Source of the DNA: an uncultured Oscillospiraceae bacterium | Lineage (GTDB): Bacteria; Bacillota; Clostridia; Oscillospirales; Ruminococcaceae | Assembly: GCA_934444765.1 (NCBI GenBank) | Contig: CAKSDC010000002.1 | Span: forward strand, 62,001 to 126,000 | Reading direction: 5' to 3' | DNA length: 64,000 nt | The notes under the pieces: generated by a model | Database searches by the model: none | Told to the model about the DNA's origin: nothing | What the model saw: only the letters and a program-made list of their open reading frames with translations | Shown: one piece after another, positions 56,885-64,000 of the stretch | Position numbering within the stretch: the stretch's first letter is position 1 | Layout: every line of letters begins with the position of its first letter | Made by a program: the position numbers and the translations under genes

Positions 56885-57395
56885 CTTTTAATATAGCATA
56901 AGAAAATGTATCTTTCCAAATAGGACTATTATTCTCATCAACAAACTTATAAGATGTTGCTTTATGATATCCTTCTCTACGCATACCTAAACGTTCTAAT
57001 AAATGCCATGAACGTTCATTAGTAGTATCAACATAAGCTATTATGCGTTTAGCATTTAAGTTTTTAAAAGCATAGTCCATAATAGCAAGTGAACTCTCTT
57101 TAGCGTATCCTAAACCTTGATATTTCGCATTAAAAGTATATCCCAACTCAAAAGTATCAAAATGATGTTCGTTGTTAAAATATATCTTTCCTATAACCTT
57201 ACTATTAGATTTTAGTACTACCGCATAGAAGTTATCACTTTTAGAAAAGTTGATAGCCTCACTTTTGCACTGTTCTATAGTAAAAACATTATAAGGTTCA
57301 TAGTATACCACGTTTTCATCGGTCAAGATTTCCGATAAGTCTTCCCAATCGTCAGGAGTAAATTTTCTTATAATTAAGTTGTCAGTTTCAATCAT
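56859..57395 (-). CDS. GNAT acetyltransferase, RimJ/RimL type
   Basis: 178 residues. It acetylates an unknown amine. Motif A for acetyl-CoA is YQGLGYAKESS (about 95-105), followed by RIIAYVDTTNERSWHLLERLGMRREGY, typical of RimJ/RimL-like enzymes. The start has AGAGGA seven bases before it and lies three bases after the stop of the preceding hypothetical gene. Together with the cupin and hypothetical genes it interrupts the leuD-leuB order. Its substrate cannot be inferred from the context. Confidence 0.85.
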   Translation of the reverse strand: MIETDNLIIRKFTPDDWEDLSEILTDENVVYYEPYNVFTIEQCKSEAINFSKSDNFYAVVLKSNSKVIGKIYFNNEHHFDTFELGYTFNAKYQGLGYAKESSLAIMDYAFKNLNAKRIIAYVDTTNERSWHLLERLGMRREGYHKATSYKFVDENNSPIWKDTFSYAILKDEFYDKKS

Positions 57396-57398
57396 AGA

Positions 57399-57893
57399 TT
57401 AATCCTCTAAGTATAAGCAATTATCGTCTAATATAGCGTAGTAGTGGTCGTCTTCCCAAGGTGATATATCATCACGACCAAGATACAATAGTCTATCGCC
57501 ACGAACGACAAAGGTTATAATCTCTCCCCAGTCGCCCTCTCCATTTATAACGTAAGCGACCTCTTCACCTTGAGGGACTTCAACCAACATGGTTACGAAC
57601 CAACAGTGGTTTAACACGTCTAAAGGAGTATCCAGTTGAGGAAGTACATAGTCTTCGACTTCCCCACCAAATAGATTGCAACACTTAACTATATTTTCAC
57701 ATATAGTATTAACCATATCGTTGGATAGTGAATTAAAGTGTTCAACACACTTTTCGGCATATGGTATTAGTGAACCGTCTTCTAAATATATAGAAAGTTC
57801 GTTATCACATTCGTTAGAGAATATAGCACTGTTGAACACACCCTCTAATACTGTACCGTCTTCGGAAAACTTTTGCAACCTGTTAATAGCCAT
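57399..57893 (-). CDS. Hypothetical protein (DUF6985-like)
   Basis: 164 acidic residues without signal or membrane segments. The C-terminal half has a pattern of small uncharacterised proteins of the DUF6985 kind: GEGDWGEIITFVVRGDRLLYLG followed by PWEDD. An earlier part has VLEGVFNSAIF and EDYVLPQLDTPLDVLNHC. The assignment is tentative. It starts two bases after the leuD stop codon and is part of the leu transcript. It could be an immunity-like or house-cleaning protein; nothing here decides. Confidence 0.65.
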   Translation of the reverse strand: MAINRLQKFSEDGTVLEGVFNSAIFSNECDNELSIYLEDGSLIPYAEKCVEHFNSLSNDMVNTICENIVKCCNLFGGEVEDYVLPQLDTPLDVLNHCWFVTMLVEVPQGEEVAYVINGEGDWGEIITFVVRGDRLLYLGRDDISPWEDDHYYAILDDNCLYLED

Positions 57894-57895
57894 GA

Positions 57896-58381
57896 CTACT
57901 TATTCTTAATGGAGTTTAGCAGACCGCCAGCGTTGATGATATTTTGAATAAAGTCTGGAAATGGTTCTGCTTGATAGGTTTCATTCTTAGTTAGATTGGT
58001 AATAACGCCAGTATCGAAGTTTACTTCTACCTTATCGCCGTTTTCTATACGTTCGGAAGCCTCTTTACATTCAAGAATAGGTAGTCCAACGTTTATAGAG
58101 TTTCTATAGAATATTCTTGCAAAGGTAGTAGCTATAACACAAGATACTCCGCTTGCCTTAATGGATATAGGTGCGTGTTCTCTTGAAGAACCACAGCCGA
58201 AATTTTCAGTAGCTACTATAATATCCCCTGATTTAACGTTTTTAACAAAGTCCTTATCGATATCTTCCATACAGTGTTGAGCTAACTCTTTGTGGTCAGC
58301 AGTGTTTAAGTATCTTGCAGGAATAATAACGTCGGTATCTACGTTAGCACCATATTTATGAACAGTTCCTAATGCTTTCAT
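57896..58381 (-). CDS. leuD: 3-isopropylmalate dehydratase small subunit
   Basis: With LeuC it isomerises 2- to 3-isopropylmalate. 161 residues: GANVDTDVIIPARYL, ENFGCGSSREHAP (the swivel-domain substrate loop), and FARIFYRNSINVGLP. This is the short LeuD form common in anaerobes and archaea. It starts 18 bp after leuC and is followed two bases later by the hypothetical gene. Confidence 0.96.
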   Translation of the reverse strand: MKALGTVHKYGANVDTDVIIPARYLNTADHKELAQHCMEDIDKDFVKNVKSGDIIVATENFGCGSSREHAPISIKASGVSCVIATTFARIFYRNSINVGLPILECKEASERIENGDKVEVNFDTGVITNLTKNETYQAEPFPDFIQNIINAGGLLNSIKNK

Positions 58382-58399
58382 AACTAAAAACCTCCTATA

Positions 58400-59662
58400 T
58401 TACATAACTTCAGAAACGTCTGAAATCTTGCCAGTAATAGCACTTGCAGCAGCGATTGCTGGACTTGATAAGTATACTTCACTTTCTACGTGACCCATTC
58501 TACCAACAAAGTTTCTGTTAGTAGTAGAAACGGCTCTTTCACCCTTAGCAAGTATGCCCATATGTCCACCAAGACATGGTCCACAAGTAGGTGTGGATAC
58601 TACACAACCAGCCTCTACAAAAGCCTCTAAGAAGCCTTCTTTTAGTGCCTGTAAGTATACTTGTTGAGTAGCAGGGATTACTATACATCTAACGCCCTTA
58701 GCTACCTTTTTGCCCTTGATTATTTCGTAAGCAGTCTTTAGGTCTTCGTAACGACCGTTAGTACATGAACCTATTACTACTTGGTCTATTTTGATATCGC
58801 CTACTTGGTCTATAGTCTTAGTGTTTTCTGGTAGGTGTGGGAATGCTACTGTAGACTTAATAGTAGAAAGGTCTATGTTGTAAGTCTGTTCATATATAGC
58901 GTCGTCGTCAGGTTCGTAGATAGTGTATTCACGGTCTACTCTACCCTTTTGATATTCTATAGTCTTATCGTCCACTATGAATATACCATTTTTAGCACCA
59001 GCTTCTATAGCCATGTTAGCCATAGAAAATCTATCGTCCATAGATAGGTTATGAACACCTTCGCCTACAAACTCCATAGACTTATACAATGCACCGTCTA
59101 CGCCTATCATACCTATAATATGTAGTATTACATCTTTACCGCTAACCCATCTATTTAGTCTTCCAGTTAGGTTGAACTTAATAGCAGATGGAACTTTAAA
59201 CCATGCTTGACCTGTAGCCATACCGCAAGCCATATCGGTAGAACCTACACCAGTAGAAAACGCTCCTAAAGCACCATAAGTACAAGTATGACTATCTGCA
59301 CCTATAATACATTCGCCAGTAGCTACTATACCTTTTTCAGGTAGTAGGGCGTGTTCTATACCCATATTACCTACATCGTAGAAGTTTAATATATCGTACT
59401 TATTAGCAAAGTTTCTGGTCTGCTGAGTTAGAGTAGCAGACTTAATATCCTTGTTAGGAGTAAAGTGGTCCATAACCATGGATATCTTAGTCTTATCGAA
59501 TACGGAAGTGAAACCGTTCTTTTCAAATTCGTTAATGGCTACTGGTGACGTAACGTCATTACCAAGAACCATATCAAGTTTACAGTTTATAAGCTGACCT
59601 GCTTTAACCTCATCTAATCCAGCGTGTTTAGCTAAGATTTTCTGTGTCATAGTCATACCCAT
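58400..59662 (-). CDS. leuC: 3-isopropylmalate dehydratase large subunit
   Basis: An aconitase-family [4Fe-4S] subunit, 420 residues. The cluster cysteines are in VIGSCTNGR and TPTCGPCLGGHMG; GADSHTCTYGALGAFSTGVGSTD is the substrate-binding signature. The start ATG (59662) has AAAGGA ten bases upstream; the TTG at 59671 is too close to it. It follows ilvB at 67 bp in the branched-chain operon. Confidence 0.96.
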   Translation of the reverse strand: MGMTMTQKILAKHAGLDEVKAGQLINCKLDMVLGNDVTSPVAINEFEKNGFTSVFDKTKISMVMDHFTPNKDIKSATLTQQTRNFANKYDILNFYDVGNMGIEHALLPEKGIVATGECIIGADSHTCTYGALGAFSTGVGSTDMACGMATGQAWFKVPSAIKFNLTGRLNRWVSGKDVILHIIGMIGVDGALYKSMEFVGEGVHNLSMDDRFSMANMAIEAGAKNGIFIVDDKTIEYQKGRVDREYTIYEPDDDAIYEQTYNIDLSTIKSTVAFPHLPENTKTIDQVGDIKIDQVVIGSCTNGRYEDLKTAYEIIKGKKVAKGVRCIVIPATQQVYLQALKEGFLEAFVEAGCVVSTPTCGPCLGGHMGILAKGERAVSTTNRNFVGRMGHVESEVYLSSPAIAAASAITGKISDVSEVM

Positions 59663-59729
59663 AAAAATCAAATCCTTTCTATTAAAAAATATTTAAAAGT
59701 CTATTCAAGTAATCTTTTGACTTCATATA

Positions 59730-61430
59730 CTAATCATCGATTATGATATCCATAATAGGTTCGTATACGCTTGCACCAGCAGGAACCATAGGTAATACGT
59801 TAATATCTCTGTCGATGTGACAGTCTATTAAGCAAGGCTTACCACAAGTTAGAGCCTCTTTGAGTACTGGTTCGATATCGGACTTTTTAGTAATCTGTAA
59901 AGACTTAACTCCAAAAGCCTCACCAAGTTTTACAAAGTCGGTACCCTTTTCGATTACTGTTTGGGAGAACCTTTTACCATAGAATAGTCTTTGCCACTGT
60001 CTAACCATACCAAGAACGCTATTATTAAATACTAACTCTATTACTGGGATATTAAACTTTGCAAGTGTAGAAAGTTCTGTTAAGTTCATATAGAAAGAAC
60101 CGTCGCCCGCTACGTTTACTACGGTCTTATCAGGATTTCCAACCTTAGCACCTATAGAAGCTCCTAAACCATAACCCATAGTACCAAAACCACCAGAACT
60201 TGCAAAAGTACGAGGCTTTTTAAAGCTATAATATTCAGCAGTCCACATTTGATGTTGTCCAACTTCGGTAGTAAGAATAGCTTCACCATTAGTTAGTTTA
60301 TCTAAAGTTTCTAATACGTCTTTAGGAAGTACTGCGTTAGTATCGTCAGCCTTTACAGGGTGCATAGTTAAAGGATATTCAGCCTTCCAAGACATAACGG
60401 TATTTAACCATTCAGTGTGGCTCTGTTGTGGTAACTTAGCGGTTATCTGTTGTAGTATGTAGGATAGGTCGCCTATTACGTGTTCGTCTACGGCGATATT
60501 TTTATTAATCTCTTTGCTATCTATATCTATGTGAAGTATCTTTTGGTTGGACTTAAACGTATTAGTATTACAGCTAACTCTATCACTAAAACGAGAACCT
60601 AATACTATCATTAAGTCGCAGTCTGCTAAAGTAAGAGCGGAAGTCTTAGTACCGTGCATACCTAACATACCAATGTATCTGCTATCGGTGTTATCAAAAG
60701 CACACTGTCCCATTAAAGATAGTGATACTGGAGCGTCTATCTTATATACAAACGCTTTCATATCGTCTACAGCGTCACAAGATACTACACCACCACCAGC
60801 GTATATATATGGCTTTTTGGAAGACTTTATTAGTTCTATAGCCTTATCTATTTGAGCATCTACTATATCGCTCTTAACGTATTGATAGCGTTTAACTGGA
60901 ACGTTTTCAAACTTACAGAAGTTAGCGGTTACGTCTTTAGGAATGTCTATTAATACAGGACCTTTTCTACCTTCGTTAGCTACATAAAAAGCCTCTCTTA
61001 TAGTGTTAGCAAGGTCTTTTACGTCTTTAACTATATAATTCTTTTTAGTAATAGGAGCGGTTATACTTTTAATATCAGCCTCTTGGAAACTGTCCAAGCC
61101 TAATAGACTGGTTGCTACGTTACCAGTTATAGCTACTAAAGGAATGCTATCCATATGAGCAGTAGCAATACCAGTAACTAAGTTAGTCGCACCCGGACCA
61201 GAAGTAGCTATTACTACGCCAGTCTTACCAGTAGTACGGGAATATCCATCTGCTGCATGGCAAGCGTTTTGTTCGTGTGAAGTTAATATGTGCTGTATCT
61301 TATCGCTATACTTATATAGTGCATCGTATATGTTTAATACTGCACCTCCTGGATAACCGAATACAGTGTCTACGCCTTGTTCCAAAAGACACTCTACAAT
61401 AATGTCTGAACCATTAAGTTTCTTACTCAA
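59730..61430 (-). CDS. ilvB: Acetolactate synthase, large (catalytic) subunit
   Basis: A thiamine-diphosphate enzyme making acetolactate for valine and leucine. 566 residues: N-terminal NGSDIIVECLLEQGVDTVFGYPGG, SHEQNACHAADGYSR with the TPP-activating Glu, a central FAD-type domain, and the TPP/Mg motif GDGSFYMN. The start is TTG (TTGAGTAAGAAA) with AAGGAGA about nine bases before it. No regulatory subunit (ilvN) adjoins it. It is the first gene before leuC. The leader contains two inverted repeats; no T-box was found. Confidence 0.93.
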   Translation of the reverse strand: MSKKLNGSDIIVECLLEQGVDTVFGYPGGAVLNIYDALYKYSDKIQHILTSHEQNACHAADGYSRTTGKTGVVIATSGPGATNLVTGIATAHMDSIPLVAITGNVATSLLGLDSFQEADIKSITAPITKKNYIVKDVKDLANTIREAFYVANEGRKGPVLIDIPKDVTANFCKFENVPVKRYQYVKSDIVDAQIDKAIELIKSSKKPYIYAGGGVVSCDAVDDMKAFVYKIDAPVSLSLMGQCAFDNTDSRYIGMLGMHGTKTSALTLADCDLMIVLGSRFSDRVSCNTNTFKSNQKILHIDIDSKEINKNIAVDEHVIGDLSYILQQITAKLPQQSHTEWLNTVMSWKAEYPLTMHPVKADDTNAVLPKDVLETLDKLTNGEAILTTEVGQHQMWTAEYYSFKKPRTFASSGGFGTMGYGLGASIGAKVGNPDKTVVNVAGDGSFYMNLTELSTLAKFNIPVIELVFNNSVLGMVRQWQRLFYGKRFSQTVIEKGTDFVKLGEAFGVKSLQITKKSDIEPVLKEALTCGKPCLIDCHIDRDINVLPMVPAGASVYEPIMDIIIDD

Positions 61431-61467
61431 AAAAGAACACTCTCCTTATTATATAGATTTATACTTT

Positions 61468-61516
61468 TTACCTAATGTCAAACCAAAGGCTTAACTATTA
61501 GCTTGACATTAGGTAA
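61468..61516 (-). promoter_or_regulatory. Inverted repeat in the ilvB leader
   Basis: TTACCTAATGTCAA / TTGACATTAGGTAA, 14 bp arms with a 21-base loop, about 40 bp before the ilvB start. There is no U-run. The 3' arm contains TTGACA, which could also act as a -35 box. Confidence 0.5.
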
Positions 61517-61540
61517 GAAGTTAATTAATAGTATATTATT

Positions 61541-61579
61541 ATATAGAACGTCTAACGCATAGTATTAGACGCTCTATAT
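61541..61579 (-). terminator. Hairpin after the cohesin-like lipoprotein gene
   Basis: ATATAGAGCGTCTAA / TTAGACGTTCTATAT, 15 pairs with one G-U in the minus-strand RNA, followed by an AT-rich run. A probable terminator or 3' end element. Confidence 0.55.
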
Positions 61580-61618
61580 ATTAGTTTAAAGTTTAACTAT
61601 TTATATTTAATAGTCTAT

Positions 61619-62536
61619 TTAGCGATTAACCGACTTATCGTTGTTTAAGTTAGACTCTACGGTGTAGTTGGCAAGTATGCCCGCACTTGCAATGCTTTCT
61701 ACTTCCATAATTTTGCTATCATACTTTAACTCTACACGAGTTACGGCAAAGCCAGTATTGTTATCTACATATAGCTTGATTTTAAAAGTATCACCAGGTT
61801 GAGCAGTAGCGTTATCTACACGAAGGCTTACACCACTTGCAGCAGCACCCTGTTCAGATACTGAAGCTGGTTGACCTACAGTAAGAGTACCATTCTGTAC
61901 GGTAAAACTTACATCGTTTCCGTCTTGGTCAGTAAATTCGCCATAGTCAATCTCTATAGGATATGTACCGTCAGGTGCATCACTCTGAACCTTAAAAGTA
62001 TATTCAGCAACTGCACCAGAATCGTATACGTTCTTAGCGTCATCGGCTAACCAAAGTATTACAGAATATCTGTTCTTAGCAAAGTATAACTGAGTACTTT
62101 CTGTATTAGCTACAGTGTTGCCGTTTGCGTCAGTACCTTCGGTAATAGAGATTACATTACTATTCTGTGGATTTTCTTCATTAGAAGAATCGTTAGCAGT
62201 AGTAGTACTATTATCATTAGCACTTTCGGTATTAACTACTACTTGAGTAACTACGTTGCCATTATCGTCGGTAATTACTGAACCGTTAGTATCCGTTAAA
62301 GCTACAGTTTCGGAAGCCTGACTATCACCATCGGAACTACTATCGTCTGATGAGTTATCGTCACTACCGCCATCGTCTTCGGTAGCATCTCCAACGTCTG
62401 CTGAATTGTTATTGCCTGTAGTAGTAACAGCACCACCCTGTTCGGAACCAGTAGAACCGCCTCCACAACCTACAGCACCTACGCCTAAGCAACATACTAA
62501 AGATAAGCATATTAATACTTTTTTCAATCTGTTCAT
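61619..62536 (-). CDS. Lipoprotein with cohesin-like module in circularly permuted order
   Basis: 305 residues. The signal peptide MNRLKKVLICLSLVCCLGV ends in the lipobox GAVGC (Cys24). An acidic Ser/Asp/Asn/Thr tether follows to about 148. Then comes a segment like the second half of a cohesin (about 150-220; RYSVILWLADDAK, AEYTFKVQSDAPDGTYPI, FTDQDGNDVSF, NGTLTV), a linker ASVSEQGAAA, and a segment like the first half (about 235-305; VSLRVDNATAQPGDTFKI, VELKYDSKIMEVESI, LANYTVESNL). Together they make one cohesin with its halves swapped. It could hold dockerin proteins at the membrane. The ATG at 62536 gives the proper signal peptide; the ribosome site is weak (GGCGAG). Confidence 0.72.
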   Translation of the reverse strand: MNRLKKVLICLSLVCCLGVGAVGCGGGSTGSEQGGAVTTTGNNNSADVGDATEDDGGSDDNSSDDSSSDGDSQASETVALTDTNGSVITDDNGNVVTQVVVNTESANDNSTTTANDSSNEENPQNSNVISITEGTDANGNTVANTESTQLYFAKNRYSVILWLADDAKNVYDSGAVAEYTFKVQSDAPDGTYPIEIDYGEFTDQDGNDVSFTVQNGTLTVGQPASVSEQGAAASGVSLRVDNATAQPGDTFKIKLYVDNNTGFAVTRVELKYDSKIMEVESIASAGILANYTVESNLNNDKSVNR

Positions 62537-62676
62537 AACTTTACTCGCCACTATATACTCGTAATATATAGTAGCATCTCCTTTCAAAATATTTTTTAAT
62601 AATAGGTATTATGCAGTTAATATTATGTATCTATTAAGTATCGACCAAACTAATACTATAGTTTAGCCATAAAAAC

Positions 62677-62705
62677 ATTATACATACAAAAAAGTAGTAT
62701 GTCAA
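62677..62705 (-). promoter_or_regulatory. Promoter of the cohesin-like lipoprotein gene
   Basis: TTGACA, 17 bases, TATAAT on the minus strand; the leader of about 135 nt has no recognised element. Confidence 0.9.
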
Positions 62706-62783
62706 CTGTGTAATCACAAATAGTATGAACTTACCATTATGAAGAAGATAGTTAGTCTAATATTATTACGTTACAGTACAAAG

Positions 62784-64000
62784 TTAAGAACTATGTGTCA
62801 TGCTATTAATAGCACTCGCTAATGCGTGTATAGACGATACTATAATATCGGTATTTATACCTGCACCCCAAAAGATTTGGTCATCGTTAGAGGCTATACC
62901 TACATATGCTACCGCCTTAGACTTAGAACCTACTTGTAGTGCGTGTTCAGTATAAACAGTAATGTTAAACTCTAAGTTTAGTATCGATTTGATAGCGTTA
63001 CTTACTGCGTCTAAACGACCGTTACCAATACCAGTAGCCACCATAGTATTATCATTATACTTTAGAGTAACAGTAGCCTCTATAGTGTTTTCTTTATCTT
63101 CCTTTAGTTGTACAAAGTGAGCTTCGGTAATATCTAAAGGAGTAGTCTTGTTTACGTATCTATTTAGGAAGATATCGTATATTTCGTCTGGCATTAGTTC
63201 CTTGTGTTTATGGTCGGATACACTCTTAACTGCATAGCCGAAATTTTCTTTCATCTTAGCAGGAAGGTTAAGACCATAGTTCTGTTCCATTATGTAGCCT
63301 ATGCCACCCTTACCCGATTGACTATTAACTCTAATAACGTCGGTTTCGTACTTACGATTTACGTCGGCAGGGTCTATAGGTAGATATGGTACTGTCCAAT
63401 GCTGACAGTTCTTTTCTTCACGCCACTTTATACCCTTAGCTATAGCGTCTTGATGTGAACCGCTAAACGCTGCAAATACTAACTTGCCACTATATGGTTG
63501 ACGTTCATAGACGTGCATATTAGTAACTCTTTCGTATAGTTCCACAGCCTCTGGCATATTAGAAAAGTCAAGATTAGGTTCTACACCTTGAGAGTACATA
63601 TTCATAGCTAAGGTTACTATATCCACGTTACCAGTTCTTTCGCCGTTACCGAATAGAGTACCTTCTATTCTGTCCGCACCTGCTAATAGACCCATTTCGC
63701 TATCTGCTACGGCACAACCACGGTCATTGTGTGGGTGTAAAGATACTACTACGTTTTCACGATACTTTAGATTATCGCACATATACTCTACTTGGTTTGC
63801 ATATACGTGTGGCATGGAATGTGATACTGTAACTGGTAGATTAATGATAACCTTATCATTAGCAGTAGGTTGCCATATATCTAATACGGCGTTACATACT
63901 TCAAGAGCGTACTCTGGTTCTGTACCAGTAAAACTTTCAGGGGAATATTCAAATCTAAAGTTACCAGTAGTTTTTTCTCTGTACTCTTTGCATAGCTTAG
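62784..64000 (-). CDS. leuA: 2-isopropylmalate synthase, long (LeuA2) type, 5' end outside window
   Basis: First committed step of leucine synthesis: acetyl-CoA plus 2-oxoisovalerate. About 405 C-terminal residues are visible; the frame stays open to the right edge, upstream of the first in-frame ATG at 63815. FRFEYSPESFTGTEPEYAL, VSHSMPHVYANQ, SLHPHNDRGCAVADSE and EGTLFGNGERTGNVDIVTLAMN mark the catalytic barrel, and the C-terminal part (about the last 110 residues) is the regulatory domain for leucine feedback. The EYSPESF and FGNGERTGN motifs fit the LeuA2 group. No clear terminator separates it from the downstream lipoprotein promoter. Confidence 0.93.
   Translation of the reverse strand, partial: KLCKEYREKTTGNFRFEYSPESFTGTEPEYALEVCNAVLDIWQPTANDKVIINLPVTVSHSMPHVYANQVEYMCDNLKYRENVVVSLHPHNDRGCAVADSEMGLLAGADRIEGTLFGNGERTGNVDIVTLAMNMYSQGVEPNLDFSNMPEAVELYERVTNMHVYERQPYSGKLVFAAFSGSHQDAIAKGIKWREEKNCQHWTVPYLPIDPADVNRKYETDVIRVNSQSGKGGIGYIMEQNYGLNLPAKMKENFGYAVKSVSDHKHKELMPDEIYDIFLNRYVNKTTPLDITEAHFVQLKEDKENTIEATVTLKYNDNTMVATGIGNGRLDAVSNAIKSILNLEFNITVYTEHALQVGSKSKAVAYVGIASNDDQIFWGAGINTDIIVSSIHALASAINSMTHSS

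Noticed and set aside
61431..61618. T-box leader upstream of ilvB
   Set aside because: No AGGGTGGNACCGCG-like motif and no specifier loop could be found.
1..64000. tRNA, rRNA, CRISPR arrays, insertion sequences or prophage
   Set aside because: None was found: no tRNA cloverleaf-like sequence, no spaced direct repeats, and no transposase or integrase motifs in the coding regions.

Overview
The window is AT-rich DNA from a low-GC, anaerobic, spore-lineage Firmicute. The best fit is a fibre-degrading Ruminococcus-like member of the Oscillospiraceae. Three large secreted proteins carry dockerins, one of them a GH9 cellulase, and a surface lipoprotein carries cohesin-like halves. There are also oxygen-sensitive glycyl-radical enzymes (pyruvate formate-lyase and class III ribonucleotide reductase), a rubrerythrin, sigma-K and sigma-H-like factors, and a Na+-pump decarboxylase pair. 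I see no rRNA, tRNA, CRISPR array, insertion sequence or prophage.

Layout. 1-2824 (-): riboflavin operon ribD-ribE-ribBA under an FMN riboswitch and terminator; ribBA runs off the left edge. 2853-6866 (-): ClpC-type ATPase, sigma-K and a lipoprotein. 6897-10363 (-): formate operon in which pyruvate formate-lyase is encoded in two pieces (catalytic body and separate glycyl-radical domain), followed by the activase. 10534-13001 (-): cdaA-cdaR, making and controlling c-di-AMP. 13086-14473 (-): cysteine-desulfurase-family protein and a DUF3343 protein. 14617-25112: plant-fibre island with a GH9 dockerin enzyme, a beta-helix (DUF4353) dockerin protein, an AraC-type regulator with a degenerate receiver, a coiled-coil protein and a non-catalytic multimodular dockerin protein. 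25190-27975 (-): rpsO-pnp with structured RNA leaders. 28055-35224 (+): DivIVA-like coiled-coil protein with a lone FumB-like subunit, a sigma-H-like factor, a zinc ribbon, DUF1858, a TrmK-Nif3 fusion and RqcH. 35242-42829: VanY-type peptidase, aspartate aminotransferase, rubrerythrin, nrdDG and MscS. 42961-47221: OadG/OadB pair, SGNH hydrolase, HD protein and phosphoesterase. 47261-51293 (-): dut and the lysine-riboswitch-controlled asd-dapA-dapB. 51332-55552 (+): queA, tgt, a hypothetical gene, endonuclease V and a HAD phosphatase. 55581-64000 (-): branched-chain amino-acid genes leuA (cut by the right edge), ilvB, leuC, leuD and leuB, with the cohesin-like lipoprotein and three small unrelated genes interleaved.

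How it fits together. Dockerin proteins would be secreted and held by cohesins, and the lipoprotein at 61619-62536 is a candidate membrane anchor. Sugars feed mixed-acid fermentation through pyruvate formate-lyase. Amino-acid and vitamin synthesis is controlled by riboswitches. Most promoters I could place are near-perfect TTGACA-N17-TATAAT sites. Short hairpins sit just after promoters or between cistrons unusually often, which suggests much post-transcriptional control.

The most noteworthy items are the naturally split pyruvate formate-lyase, the apparently circularly permuted cohesin in a lipoprotein, the pseudo-receiver regulator behind a promoter-terminator leader, and the apparent absence of GATC and CTAG.
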